From Todiramphus chloris collaris (taxonomy: Eukaryota > Chordata > Aves > Coraciiformes > Alcedinidae): DNA of 64,000 nt. The position numbers and the translations under genes were made by a program. Below, piece by piece: positions 1 to 13,475 of the stretch. The stretch lies in assembly GCA_025345505.1 (NCBI GenBank), contig JANVCC010000010.1, positions 45,209,738 through 45,273,737 of the forward strand, in the 5' to 3' direction. The notes beneath the pieces were generated by a model. The model was not told the origin of the DNA. It did not search any database and saw only the letters and a list, made by a program, of their open reading frames with translations. The stretch's first letter is position 1. Every line of letters starts with the position of its first letter.

Positions 1-3000
1 AAAACATCAAGCATCAGCCTCTTTGAAAAATGTTCAGTGATAAAAAAAAATAAAATAAAAAAATTACCTGCAAAATCACTAGCAATCTGTAAATACTTTC
101 TAGAATAAGATTGACGTCTTTGTAGTTCTTCTTATGCTGTTCAGTGACTAATGATCTAAATTTCAGCAGCAGAGCATCTATTGAAATACACAGAATCACA
201 CATATATATAATAAAATACCTTTTGTTGTACAGTTGTAGTAGATTTTTTAATGAAAAAAATCATGTTTGACTAAATAATTTTCCATACTTTAGATTGTAA
301 TCTTCATCCACTTAGTTCTTACTTTTCTTTTTAAATAACTTCAGTAGAATGTCTGCAGTTAACAGGAAAAGATAGAAAAGTACATAATACTTCTCAGTGT
401 GCTGATTTAGCTTCAGATTAGAGAGAAAGATTTAGTGCCAATTTTGCCATACAGTTAAACAATGACAAACATGTTCAGGCTAGAAAACATCTATGTAGTG
501 TTGTAAAGAGCTGAAAGAGCTGAACCTGTAACTCTATAGCACCTGCAAGTTTATAAAAACTTCCGTAATTACTATAGTAGATGGGGTTTTTTTCTTGCAG
601 TTTTTCTGTATCAGCTATACCGTCTGTATGTCTTCCTGGAAAAAGTGACAGTGACACTTGTATGTGAGAGTTTATTTCTAGTGTTTGCAGTTTAGATGGA
701 TAGAGGAAATGGTGTATGGCCTGAACTCCCTCTTCTGAACCAGTGCCACACTTTATGTGAGAATTTCTGTGTTTACTAAAATGGCCACTTGAATACATGT
801 AATTCCTGTAACAACCAATGACTGTGGATTAGTTAAAATGTCATTTATCATATGTGACACTTGAAATAAGCAATGTCAAGGAAATTAAAAAAAAAAAAAA
901 ACAAAACCAAAAAACCAACAAAATAATTCTTTTAGCTGAACTCAAGATAAACTATTATCACACTCACTGACCTGTATACTACAGTGAAGTAGTGAAGTCT
1001 TGCTGTGAAGACTGCCCAAGTCATCCCAATACTTTTGGTTCACAGATGGTATCCTGCCAATAACTCTTATACTACATTGACTGTTGAAGTACTGTCCAAG
1101 CTGGTGTCCACAATTTATGAAGCTGAAGGCATGTTCTGTATTAAACTCTATCATGGACAACAGAAATTACCTCTGCTAATCAGCAGGGGTAAGAGACTGC
1201 TGTACCTACATCTTATGGCTAAAATGTCATCTGTACAGAGAGAAATCTGTATAGACAGAAATAATTTTTAAGTCTGGAAGATTTTAAACTATGGTGATCC
1301 ACTGAAAACCATCACACATGATTTATTTTGAATCTATTACAATTGTACATGCTTACAAAAAGAATACTGCAATGAATATTTGCTGAAATATCTTCACTTT
1401 ATCCTAATTTACTAAAATAATATTAATGTGTTCAAATAACTCATTTGGCAGTTGAATATTTTTTTTTAATCTATAATGGGATATGTCAATTCCCGTAAGT
1501 ACTTAGAAATTAATTTTGATTAACATAAGAAGAAAAGTAAGCCTAATTACAAGCAATACAACTAGTATTATACAGGAGTTCAAAGCTTGCATTCATTTAA
1601 TTGACTTTATTTCTATAACCTTATTGCTATAGGGATTTATGTCTCTGATTTTAAATTAAAAAATAATTAAAACACTTATCTATTATCTGAACTTTACTTT
1701 GTTTTTAAAGAATACAAAATGCAAGTGATAAAGCTGAAACTATATAACATTTAGAAAATGGTTCATGCTTTAGCATGAGAGTAGGCAAGCACTGAACCAG
1801 ATACAATGTCCTCCAGAACTCTGTTATAAAAATAATCGTCACTTTCTCACACTGTTGTGCAACTTCACTTATTGTTAGGAACATTGAAGTTTCTCTCATT
1901 TCAGGCACTTTTTCCTTAATTAATGTTACATGTTTTATCACCATACAGATATCGATTTTACTGACACTATTACTGGATGACTATCTCCCCATTACTAATT
2001 TAAATTCATGAAAGCTTGTTCAGGCTTGTAACTTTTAGGAAGATCTTTTAAGAGCACATTTTTTTCCTGTAGTTTTCCTGGTCTTACAAGAGACCAACAC
2101 CTTTCAGTCTTATATACGAATACTGTAAACGCATTGCCAGTAATTAGATGAAGTCCTCCAGCAGAGACACAGTTTAAAGTGTCAAAATTAGAAATAAAAT
2201 CTTAAAAACTAATCTGTCACCACATGACATCTAATTCCTTTTTTTTCAGTATAAATTAGCTTTATATGAGATACTTAGCATATATAGATAATTACAGCTT
2301 TTCCTATACTTAGGAATTACATTCTTTTCTTCTTACACTCCAAACAGTCACACAGATGTCTAGAAACCTTTGCAGTGTTGACATGGACTATGAAACTTGA
2401 AGCTAAGTAATACAAACATAAATTTTCCCCTTTCTCACCATTTTACCCATAGGTATCTTGCTAGAACGTCAATAGAAAATAAGAGTTTCCTATTCAAAGA
2501 TATCAAAATTGACTTTGAAAAGACCTTCAAAAGTAACAGTAGTTTGAGGAAAGCATTTTATATTCCTACCTAGCCTCTACAGTTCTGAGAAGAGGGCAAA
2601 TATATAGCCTGGAGACATTGTTTTAGACAACTAGGATGCTTCTATTTACCAGAATCTTGTTTCTCTACTAAATGGCTTTGTGCATCTCTAAATGGAATTC
2701 ACTGAAATTAAAGTTATCTAATCACCCTTTGACAAGTCTCTGAGACAGCAGAAGAAATCTGAATATTTGTTAGTACATTTTCCTTTTCAATAAAAAAATT
2801 CTAATATAGTCTTGTAATTCATTTATTGCAAAACAATTACATATTTTTTTTTTCCAGGCCTATTATTAATGAGAACTAAACCATTTAAAAACAATTCAAT
2901 TTTCAAATGATGCCAGTCTTAAAGGAAACAAGGCCACCTATATAAATAAATCTTTCATGATGCTTATAATATGAGCAGAATACACAATGAAGAGTTGATT

Positions 3001-4281
3001 GTAAACAAAAAGCTTTATATACATATAAAATTAACATACTAAATGGAAAATTAGGCACCTGTTGTAGTTTTCTTCTGCAGTTTGATCCTTTTGAAAGAAT
3101 GAAAATTCTTGTGCTATATTGTTTTTTATATTTAGTTGATGATATTAAATGTGAATGAAAAATTTTGAAAAGAGATGTTCTCTTCCCTACCTTTCAAACT
3201 GTAAAGTATTATTGTTCACATCAATAAAAAGATGATAGCAACGTGGATACACCATGAAGGTAGAATAGTTTAAAAGAATCCTTTCTATGTAAAGTTGGAT
3301 TTATGTACTGATATTAAAGGAGTATATTAAAGGAGAAGTACCAGTGAAGTTTCTTTTCTGAAAAGGAGGACAAAGTGTTAAATCCTTAATTGCTGTAATG
3401 TTCCACATTGTCTTTTCTGACTTATGGAAATATTATCTTTAGAATGAAACATGAGCTCTGTTTTCCACTTGGCTGATAACTAAACATATTGTTTCCTAGA
3501 ACTGTGGTGAGAATTGTTGTTCAGGACATACTTAGATGCTTCTGCAGATGCAGACTCTTGAAAGTAGAAAGCAAATAAAAGATTTTTTTTAGTTGTTCTC
3601 TAATATACCATTAGAAAGGCAGTAAAGAATTAACCACATGTATTCACACAGAGAAAGAATAATGAGTTTATCTTAAAATGTAAAGAGTTTACAGAATCAC
3701 ACATAAGACTGCATTTTCATCTATTTCTAAGCTACACAAAACATAGTAACATTTTTCCCTTTTGTTTTCCTCCACGTACACACCCCCCTCACCTTTCTTT
3801 TTCCATTTCTACTATTAGTGGTATTCTGCATCTACAATTGTAACTTCAAAAAAGGTGATTTTGCCCCCTACCACTGCTTAGTAAGACTTACTATAGAAAA
3901 TTTACCCTCATAATTTATCAGAGCTGAACTTGCATCTTCATTCACAGCTCTGACATATTGCATTTATCCCACAAGACATTCGGTCTGCTACGTAACTACA
4001 TAATTTCATAGGAATGGAAAGTCCTATTTATAGGAATTTTCCTACTTGAGATCAATGTGTATATATGTATCAGTACAAAATTTCTCTCTTTTCAACAGAC
4101 TTGATGTATGTTTTTATTCAAATATCTAAGATATTGCAGGGAAAAATATATTTCAAAATTGAGCAAAAAGTCAAATGTGGGATACAATATGAAAATCTAG
4201 ACATCTAATTATCCATGTACTTGAGTTAAAACAATCTATTCCATAGAGCACAGAGAAAAATAGCAAAATTAATCATACTAA
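1..4281. other. Unique AT-rich sequence, no gene seen
   Basis: No recognisable exon, RNA gene or transposon remnant was found. The only local features are short A-runs (for example around 887-901, followed by an A/C-rich patch). Open frames here, such as 475-798 on the minus strand, have ordinary random-looking composition and no family motif. Probably intergenic or intronic. Confidence 0.6.
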
Positions 4282-4560
4282 AGCATCATCAGGCAAAATG
4301 TACTGAAAATGAAATATAGTGCACTGAAATTTGTATTTGGAAAGTATTTGGGAATGAAAGCTCAGCTAATGGACTTCCAGTAACCAGTGCAGCAGCTAAC
4401 ACGGTAGATAGACTTGATCCTACCCAAACTGGAACTGTTCCAAGAAGCAGAAATAAGACTGTGGTTCCAGTTTCTGTTACAAGTAGCCCACCATGAACAG
4501 AAGAAATTCTCGGAGTATAATGATACATAGGCAAAGGAACGTGCAAGCTTACCACCTGCT
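4282..4560 (+). pseudogene. Possible decayed coding remnant, family not recognised
   Basis: From the TAA just before 4282, the plus strand stays open for about 70 codons to a TGA near 4495. The peptide looks protein-like, rich in Ser/Thr/Pro/Asn, and includes FGNESSANGLPVTSAAANTV and later VPRSRNKTVVPVSVTSS. After a one-base frame change at the TGA, a second charged stretch (HHEQKKFSEYNDT) continues through one TAG into AKERASLPPA. One frameshift and one nonsense codon joining two plausible stretches would fit a dead exon or processed pseudogene. I cannot name the parent gene, and I see no clear splice sites or poly(A) tail. The minus strand of the same interval is also open for 88 codons and hydrophobic, so strand is uncertain. 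This could be chance. Confidence 0.3.
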
Positions 4561-4599
4561 GTTGTGTTATTGCTGCTATTTACAAAATACATGCATTTA

Positions 4600-5015
4600 G
4601 GCTTAACATTCAGAGTACTTGTTGAAAAAGTTGTCTAGGAAATATTTAATGAATGGAAAACACTTCCCAACTCTTCCTCCTCATAACTCCTTAAAAGAAA
4701 TTCACCTGTTATAATACAATCCTTGTTATTGTTGACTATCAAGGAAAGGAAAGCAACTATAAATTTTGTCATGAATTTTGAGTAAATTTATTCTTCTGAG
4801 CTTATTAAAGTAATACATTGAAAACCAAAATACTGTATCTAAACTGTCAATAAAGAAGAAAAGGATAGAAGGGGATACTATTTGCAATAAAGTGAAGTGT
4901 GGCATAGGATTTGCAGGACTTTGACAGCTGTCCTTAATGAATTTGTGACAGAGATAAAAAAAGAATCACACTACTCCATAGTAACCGATTCATTTTCTTA
5001 ATTATAAATCTTCTG
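4600..5015. other. Unique AT-rich sequence
   Basis: Nothing recognisable; it separates the possible coding remnant from the GTT microsatellite. Confidence 0.5.
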
Positions 5016-5032
5016 ATTTTTTTTTTGTTTTT

Positions 5033-5071
<39 letters not shown>

Positions 5072-5080
5072 TTTTTGTTT
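5016..5080 (+). repeat. T-rich tract with (GTT)12 microsatellite
   Basis: A T-run leads into about twelve perfect GTT units (5035-5070), followed by a further T-run. It ends about 28 bases before the LTR-like element starting at 5108. Length variation between individuals would be expected for a perfect trinucleotide run of this size. Confidence 0.95.
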
Positions 5081-5107
5081 CATTATAGATTGCTTTCATT
5101 CGGTCCA

Positions 5108-5279
5108 TGTCACTGTTTATACCGGGAGTGGAGAGATGCAGCAATACACAAATTCAGCAAGAGAAGACAAAGAAGCAACTTTATTAATTTATAACCCTTT
5201 TTTTCTATACCCTAGACCCATAGGGCGATTGGTCAGTGATCACCCATCTCCTAGGGTGATTGGATAAAGTCCTACAACA
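5108..5279 (-). mobile_element. Short LTR-like element (about 172 bp)
   Basis: Read on the minus strand the block begins TGTTGTAGG and ends GTGACA, giving the TG...CA ends of a retroviral LTR. It carries two CCAAT motifs in a repeated 12-bp setting (plus strand 5221-5232 and 5252-5263), then a TATA-like stretch, then AATAAA (plus-strand TTTATT at 5180-5185), in the order expected of a U3-R-U5 LTR. No target-site duplication is visible: the flanks GTCCA and CCTAT do not match. The copy is therefore old, has shifted ends, or is a chance look-alike. It is shorter than most avian LTRs. Confidence 0.5.
5180..5185 (-). promoter_or_regulatory. AATAAA polyadenylation signal in the short LTR
   Basis: TTTATT on the plus strand is AATAAA on the minus strand. 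It lies just downstream of a TATA-like AT stretch in the minus orientation, the expected position at the U3/R end of a compact LTR. Confidence 0.4.
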
Positions 5280-6308
5280 CCTATTTCAAAATATTTTTCC
5301 AATGTACCATAAACAGAACTTAGCAAAACACCAGGTGTTAGTCTAGCTTACAAAAACATCCTACTGTTTTTCATAACATGCATGAGAAAGGCAGGATTCT
5401 CACTGAACATTGTGAGAACCTGAGAAAATCCCTCTGCTAGCAGCTTTTCAGCATCCACAGGTCCACATATTTAAGACACCTGCTTAGCATAGAACAAGTA
5501 CAAAAATAGTTCTCAGCATCATCCCATAATGATTTTAGCATTGGCAGAGTCAGCAGAGGTAAGGGAAGAATGTTATCTTTAGGTGTTTTCATGAATTTGG
5601 CTAGAGGAAACATATGACAGCTTGTGTGGAAACTTTGAACAGGACAGGGATCCTTAAATGGTTAACCAACAAAATCATAAGAAAGAAATAACTATATAGG
5701 CTCAAGTTTGACAATAAACAATAATGCAACACAGTAAGGATTGCTAGTGAACACAAACACAAGACTACAGGTCTTCTTTGTCAATTGGTGCTCATTAACA
5801 GAGAACAAAAGCTTCTATTCCTAATGACACAACTAACACTCCACAGTCTAATCAATGTTTAAGAAAAGATTTTCAAAAGCAACCAAAGGGAACTGGGAAC
5901 TTCCAATGTCTATTTTATGGGGTTTTTTTTAAATAGACTTTTGGAACCAAATACATAGTTGGGTTCTTATTTATTCTACAATTTTAGAGTTTATAACTTT
6001 GATCCCTTCTGCAGAATTTAAAAAGAGACAAAGAAAGGGAAGCTAGAAATTTATGGTCAGATTATTTATAAATTCCATTATTATAACATATCCTGGGCAG
6101 TATTTGCATTAAGAAAGTTGTAAAGAGATACCCCATGGCCAAAAGAAAAAGATCAGAGCTTTGCACTGAATGATCTAACCATATCTTTCCATATCTTTTC
6201 TTTTCATCTTGTTATGCTGTATTATAAAATGTAATAGTTTCACACTCTTCTGCTCTCCTCCATCCAGCTTCTGGCAATATATTCGAATCTGATTTCCACC
6301 CTACACCA

Positions 6309-6319
6309 CCCCCCCCCCC
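6309..6319 (+). repeat. Poly-C run (11 C)
   Basis: Eleven consecutive C residues following CTACACCA; a homopolymer likely to vary or be miscounted. Confidence 0.9.
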
Positions 6320-7594
6320 GAGAATATTTCGCAGCATAACTGACAAAAAAAATGTAATATAGCTTGCATTCTTAGAAATGCTCTACAATCCCCAAGTGAA
6401 GTTCCATATGACTGTTTTGTATGACAGGAAATTTTCTGAGCTGGAACCTTCTGTTTGATAGAAGAGTTCTGAATTTAGGCTATAATTAGGCCAATGCTTT
6501 ATCAGTGTCTAACAAAAATACATGTTCATCTGAAATTAATATTCTGAGAAATAATACAAAATTTGTCTTCTAACTGTTGAATAGAACTTAAGATCATTAA
6601 AAGAAATTTTAAACCAGATACTCATGGATTCTATGCTTGTGGATTCTCCATCATGATATTTTTCCAGTTTAGATGTTAAGGTTGGTAACTTATGGTACTC
6701 AAACTGAGTTTCTGATTTTATTTTCCTTTTTATTTTCTATTCTTTCAAACAAAGTATTATCATACTGCTACTAGAAAATGCAAAAATCAGAGAATTTTAA
6801 TGTGAGTACAGTAGAAGATTTTATGCTTACTACTGTACTATTGATCAGAGTTCAACAACAAGAAAGCTATGCTGCTAAACCTTGATTATTCATTGGGTAC
6901 TGTCTGTCAGTCATAAAAATCTAGGACACTAAAACACAAATTCAGGCAGCTGCAAAATCTGTCTAAACAAATTTAAGGCCAGAATAATAAGATGACTGAG
7001 AAAGATCCATGCTTGAATCCTTCATTCCTGAACATTGTCTTCAGTGAAAAGCTGTTAGTAACTATCTAATCAGCGTTTTCTTGGCAATTACAAAGCTGGA
7101 GTAAAATAAATTATTAAATTTGCTTTGCACCACATAGCATGAACTCTATAGCATTTGTGTAGCACAATTTTAGCATAGTATAAGAAAAGGACAGAAAAAG
7201 GAATTATACAGCTATCTTTGCTCAGGTACCGCTCAATGCAGAGCAAGAACCCTCATTTAATCTTTTAGCTTTTCAAAAGTAAAGGCACCAGTTTCTGGTT
7301 AGTTTCCTTACAAGACAACCAATTCTGTGTAATATCTTGCAGGTGAACATGATCAAACAAGTCGGACAGCACAAGAGTATGTTTTGCAATACTGCAATTA
7401 TGACAATTTCCACATTTGTTAACTATTATTCTAAAACAGATGACAATATGAAGAATATTTAGCTCGGTATTCCAAATCTTTTCAATATTCTGCAATGACA
7501 TCCAAATATGATATTTTCTCAAAAAATTCTTTTCTTAATAAACATGATGAAGTCATATTCTGACATTATAATAAAATAATAACAATTTTAAAAA

Positions 7595-7665
7595 GCAACC
7601 CCACCACCCCCAAAAAAACCCAACAACACAATAAAACAAACCACAACAAACCCAAAATACAAAAC
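7595..7665 (+). repeat. A/C-rich low-complexity patch
   Basis: The plus strand is almost only A and C here, with few G or T. Similar patches occur near 900, 43290-43350 and 51322-51392. On the minus strand these are T/G-rich tracts. No function is implied. Confidence 0.8.
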
Positions 7666-10360
7666 ATATCAGAATAAATCAAATTTAGATCCTTATGGAC
7701 TCCGTAACATCATCTGGCTTTTGAACGTGCCATGAAAAAATGAAGAAATTTTCATTTTGCATAATTTTCTTTCTAAACATGGGTAAAAGGCAATGGAAAC
7801 ACAGGATTATTCTTTTTCTTCTGTACATTTAAACTGAGTTAAATAAATGTAAATTAAGATTATGTAAAACCAGATGATTTGGTCCAATTCATGTTAAAAA
7901 TATTTGTCACTTTGCTGTTTGTTGGATAACACGAATGTAATTTCATCAATAGTTCTTAACAAATTCAACTGTATTCCTATGGTTCTTGCTGTGACATCTG
8001 TCACAGTACAAAGACCATTTTTTTCCAAGAAAGCTCAAGTTCTGACTATCTTCTGACAAAACCAAATGGGAAGTCTTTACCTCATATGTAAAAGTGGATG
8101 CCGTTTAAATAGTATTTCACTAAAACATGCTTGATAGTATTATGTTCTCAAAATTATGGCATGAAGAAATGTACTAAAAATGTTATGGCAGGGTCCCTTA
8201 GATAAAAGAAAAATTAACACTATTTTAAAGGCTTGATAGCACACATCTTTTCTATGGCCTTCCTTTGCCTTAGTTTCTTTTCCTTTTTTCTTTTCCTTTT
8301 TTTTTAAGTTTCAGAGAAAATAGAGGACAGTAGAGCTGTCTGTCCATAATAAATGTCTAGCATTGGTCACCAGAAACCACATCAGACTTTAAATATGAAA
8401 CTACTGTAGATATCCATTACAATAGCTTACTAAACAATGAAGTGATGAGTAAACTGGGCTGTTTCTGTTTGGAAGAAAACACATAATCTTGCATTTGAAA
8501 TACAAGGCATGCATAGTACTTTAAAACCAGTAAACCTATTAGATAAAAAGCCAGGTCATAATTATTTCATTCAAAAATGTTTAATTCTTAAAAGATTTAA
8601 GAATAAAGTTCACACAACAAAATATGAAAGATGCAATTACTTGACAACAATAAATATAAAAGTAAAAAGGGGAGAGAAAACAGGTGGGTTTTATATGGTG
8701 AGATTTTTACATTCTGAGTAATTCCAAACAGTATATAAACCATAATGAGAAATTTGTCTAATAAAAATTTTCTAAAAAAGATCATAACGACAACCAAGTG
8801 GAAACATGGTAATTACCTGTGACTATTGTTATTTTTAATGAAGCAACCTTGATCTAGCTTTCTTAAAGACTGACTGCCATCCACAGTTTTTCTTCAGTGT
8901 GAAGATCTTCTAGCTGATTCATGGTTTATGCTATTCACTGCCAGCTTCATGGTAACACTCAAACATCACAACATCACAGGTTTGGCAACCTGATGTTGAA
9001 TAACTTGGTAGACAGATAGGTTTCACAGTAGTCTGATGTACTATTCTAACACAACAGGAAAATATCAAAATAATTGATAGAACAGAAATAAACCTGGTGA
9101 ATTAAGTTATTTTGTTACTAACAATCTCATTGCTGATCTTGTCTCACTGATCGTTATAGTGAAGCCAGAGAATGTAATACATCTGTTGCTCATAAACCTT
9201 CAGAAGTCACATTTTACAGTTCTATAGCATGATCTTAGAACATTTTAATAGACCACTGAAAGGCAAGAGATATAGCATTTTCTAGGTAAGCATCAATGAA
9301 TTTTGTAGATCTTCCAATTATATTTGTGGTGCTGCCTTGGAAGCCCTTGACAGTGGCTGTCACTGAATATTTTGTTTCCTAGTAAATAATCCCCTTAGAT
9401 TCATTAAAACTGAATTAATTATCATTTGAAAATTAAAACTACTTGATATTTATTTCCAGGGTCTTGGAAATGCATTTTGAAAGAGACAAATACATAAAAG
9501 TCTGAAAAACATAAGTCTTCTCTTAGATGAAACTTTCCCTGTCTAAACCTTTTTTTATGAAGGTGATCAGAATGACACTGGGATATTTAGCACAGAAACA
9601 GATAAAAGTAAGCCTGCAGCTCCAAGAAAGGACTTCACAGTATCAATATTGTGCCACTGAGCATAGTTACATACTATACTCAAGGGTCACAAAACTCAGC
9701 TGTCTGAGCACTGACAATACCCAGCTAAGGCAGCAATAAGAAACAGTAAAATGAGCTATATGCCTAAAGTATTTTTTTTTTCTTGCTTGGGTATAAGCAT
9801 ATCAGGTTGGGCTTAAGCATAGGTATGAATGTTATGCATACTTCCTGCAGAACTCACACACAGCTTGGATGTAGTTCCCTAGCAATCAGCCTTATATTAG
9901 TACATTTGCAGTCTTTTAAGAAGTATTATATGCAATTTTCAGATTTGTAAGTGCTTCCTTAGATATGAACTTTAATGATATTTTCATTGAAAATCACACC
10001 AAAGTTTAATGCTTCTCGTTCAAACATATTTGCCTAACAATTGCAGTAGTTCATCAAGGCAATTTTGTGTTTCAGGGTCTCAAAGTATGGTGTCCAGTTT
10101 CATATTACTAGCAGCTGCTTTATCTAGCTCATAAATCAACTGTCTCTGCCAATACTTAACAATGTTTAAGACAATAGACTTGCCAGATAAGTGCAGACAG
10201 ACAAAATTGTGCTATTTACTTGAAGAGAACTTCCCAATATCTCCAAGATTTCCAAGAACATTCTCACCACGTGAATATTTTTGATGAGGACGATTACACA
10301 ATTTGCTTGTAGCAAAGAAATTACTGCTACTTAAATGATCCTAGATGAGAAAAGAAGGTA

Positions 10361-10502
10361 GAATCATAGAATCATAGAATGTTAAGGGTTGGAAGGGACC
10401 TAGAAAGATCATCTAGTCCAAACCCCCTGCCAGAGCAATATCACCTAGATCAAGTCACACAGGAATGTATCCAGGCAGGTTTTGAAAACCTCCAGAGAAG
10501 GA
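10361..10502 (-). mobile_element. CR1 LINE 3' fragment
   Basis: Opens with GAATCATAGAATCATAGAAT, the reverse complement of the CR1 3' terminal repeat. It continues through the conserved 3' untranslated segment (GGTTGGAAGGGACCT, then ATCATCTAGTCCAA) before losing similarity near 10502. This is a strongly 5'-truncated copy, as is usual for CR1. Confidence 0.93.
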
Positions 10503-13139
10503 GGTAATTTCTGTGGCTTTCATTTATGTAAAATCAATGCTTGTCATTTTGACATATTTCCAAATATCTCTTATATGCTGCATATTTCAAAATTGCATAT
10601 TCCAAAAAAATGCAATTTCTTAGATTCTAAATCTCTACCCTTAAAAAATGTGCTCTGCATCAAGAAAAAAAATATAACAAGCTATGGAAACATATTGTAA
10701 AATGGAGTATTTTATGTCACATACTGTTCAAGATCAGTTGTTAGATAACAGTATGCAATTACCATGTTTCAGTCATACACTCAGAGTAAATGTTTCCATT
10801 GGTAACATAGTTTTGTCCTTGCAATAGGTAGAATTATTAATATTGACGTTAGTAGTCAGATCACCAGAACAAGAGTGAGATTTATAAATAATAGCAGGCT
10901 AGTCATCACCTATTACACTGTTAACTTTTTTACTGAAGCCCTGTCCCAGTAGACTACAGGATTGTTCCTGATGTTACACTATTTTTGGGAAAGTTCAAAG
11001 CTATTTACTCACTACAACTGAAATTAAACCCTGAAAAAAGGGCAGGAATCAAGTCAATTAATTATATATTTTCAAAATATGAGTGGAAATTGGTTGCTAT
11101 TATCCTTCTTAATTAAGGCAATGTTACCCCTGGCAAGAGGTGAAAAATAAAGTCCACAAACAAGTGGGGATTTAGGTCCCTCTGCTTTATTAAATTTTGT
11201 CTACTATATAGTATACTGGGACTCCCTGTTTTTTCTGTATCTCCCTTATTTTTTTAATTGAAGGAAGGCTTGTACTTTTTATCCTCATCTGTGCCTATCA
11301 TAATTTAACCAGTAAAAATGTCACTGTCTTCCTTTCTTAGAAGCATCAGGAGCTGAATTTAGAAGATGTACTGCATAGCTTACAAGAAGTGCATGAAAAT
11401 TTTCATAATCATTCAAGGGAAGTAGAATCTTCAGGATAGATGATGATAAAAAAATATATTAGTTGAATAAATAGTTACTTTCTTTCTTCTTCACTTGTAA
11501 ATATGTGGTTACAGAGGTGCAGTGACTCAGGTCTTGGTATCTGGAATGAGGAAGATAGCATTCATAATGAACTGTGCTGCATAAAGAAATCTGTGACACA
11601 CTGCTAAATGCAAGATTGATGTCCCTTTCCAAACAGAATATCAAGAGAGAAATGCCAATGAACATAAGAATAAGTCTCATTATTTTAGTGTCACATCTAA
11701 GTAAAAAAACTGTCACAGTTTTGTCCAAGGTGTACTGAATTTTAAGTATTTCTCGTTATTTACTCTCCTCAAAATATTTTTATTCAGGTTGAAAGAGACA
11801 ATATATAAAATAACAGAGGCACAGCGCACAGCACTAGGACTTCCATAATGTTATCAGAAGTTTGGCAAATTTTTGCCTCTTCTCATCACTCATCTTAAAA
11901 TCACATTATATAGAATAGCTTAAAACTCTGGGTTTTAACATCAGAAACAGCACAGTTCCTTAACCCTAACTTAACCTTAACTTAACATATAACCAAACAA
12001 AACACATCAGCATCACTACAATTTAAAAAAAAAAAAGACCACTCCCCCCAAAAATACAAATGCCTCATACACCCTCACTTCATGTTGTAAATGACTTTTG
12101 AAAGTCAGTGTGCCCTGTAGATCTGTTTTCTAGAAAGCTGACCTGAACAGCTACCATCTCACTTTAAAGAAGGACAATCAGAATGACCTCACTTTATAAA
12201 TATGTGCTTTTTGTTCAAAAAACTATGGTATCTTCTATGCAATCATCAGTTAACTATCTCACAAAGATTCAATTCATTTTTCGGATTAATAGAATCAATC
12301 TAGTCTGGTAGTCACCTTACTGTTTCAGAGAACAGGTGAAGGATTTGGGGTTATTTTTACCCAGCATTGTCACAGGTAGTAGTGAACAGTTCTGAACAGT
12401 TACAGTAATCAGGTTTAGCACACAGTCAGAGTTCTTCAGAGAGTTTTCTCTGAAGAAAAAGTAATAGAGATGCATGAAGTTGGAGACACATAAATGATAT
12501 TTAAAGAGGTCAAAATAATCAAATACCACAGTTACTATATGACAATACAATAGGTGAGAGAAATAGAAAGCACTTGAAGGGTCAAAAATCACAATGCAAG
12601 AGAGTCAGTGTAATGGCTCAGAGCACAAACTCTAAGTGTCTGTACACAATCTATTTAAATAAATTAGTTTGCTCATTTATTATTTAAACTACTTTTCCCC
12701 TGACTGTGCCTCACTTTATAAAGATGAAAAGGCTTTATCCATGAGTTATGAAATGTGCTAATTTAAAACCATAATTGCATTTATTTATAAATCATGAAAT
12801 CTTTGGGAAGTTAGTAATAGAATCACATCAACTTCAACAACAGGTTGTTACCTAGAAGTGTCATCCCATGGGATTTTACATACTCAGAATTTCACACAAA
12901 GAAGAAATCTAGGACTGGTTTTAGAATGGTGTTATTTGAAAGCCTGAATATTTTCAAGCTGCTGAAATTTCCTGTTGGGTCTTCCTATACATAATACACA
13001 GATGCTGCTACAAAAGAGTCTCCAAATAACTAGTCTCAACAATGACTTCACTAGTGCCCAAAAAAGGTTAACTGAATTGTGCTAGGACCTAAGACAGATC
13101 AATGCTTTTGCTACAGTAAAATATTTAGGCACAAATAGC
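10503..13139. other. Unique AT-rich sequence
   Basis: No gene or clear transposon. It contains a short degenerate TTAACC-like tract (11959-11986) and scattered A-runs. The open frames at 11459-11728 and 12317-12592 on the minus strand have no recognisable motif. Confidence 0.6.
11959..11986 (+). repeat. Degenerate TTAACC-like short repeat
   Basis: Four loosely repeated units of the TTAACCCTAAC / TTAACCTTAAC type. The resemblance to the vertebrate telomere repeat is partial and the tract is short. Confidence 0.6.
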
Positions 13140-13213
13140 TTGAAGGCCAGTAGATAATGGTTTGACTTAATGATCTTGAAGTTCTTTTCCAACTAGAATC
13201 ATTCTATGATTCT
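13140..13213 (+). mobile_element. CR1 LINE 3' tail, plus strand
   Basis: Contains GACTTAATGATCTTGAAGTT followed by CTTTTCCAACTAGAATC and ends ATTCTATGATTCT, the CR1 3' terminus in the forward direction. Only about 75 bp remain and the copy is well diverged, so it is an old insertion. Confidence 0.85.
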
Positions 13214-13425
13214 AAAGCAATCATGTGTCGAGCAAAGATATGTGCACTTCTGGGAAAGATCATCGGATGACTCTGTAGTGCTGGTAAATTAGATGAAGTT
13301 TTCTTGTTGATATTTGTTTCCACAGAAAGCAAAACAGTTGTATAAGTATGGATCTACCCCAAAACTGATTTGGTAATATTGTGTCTTAATGTAAGCCCTA
13401 TACAGAGCAGATAATAGGAAATGTG

Positions 13426-13475
13426 CAGGGGAAAAAAAAAAAAAACCAAACCTTTTTTTTTTTCCCCCTTCTTTT
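13426..13475. repeat. A-run / T-run low-complexity tract
   Basis: A run of 14 A is followed closely by T-rich and C-rich sequence, making a weak inverted structure. Overlapping 70-90 codon frames through it are Lys/Phe-rich artefacts. Confidence 0.7.

Larger units (their letters stand above)
5280..10360. other. Unique AT-rich sequence, no gene seen
   Basis: About 5 kb with no exon, RNA gene or transposon that I can recognise. It contains a run of 11 C (6309-6319) and an A/C-rich low-complexity patch (about 7595-7665). The open frames at 7265-7522, 8509-8797 and 9527-9739 lack family motifs and read as random. Confidence 0.6.

Noticed and set aside
475..798. 107-codon minus-strand frame
   Set aside because: Composition looks random and no domain is visible.
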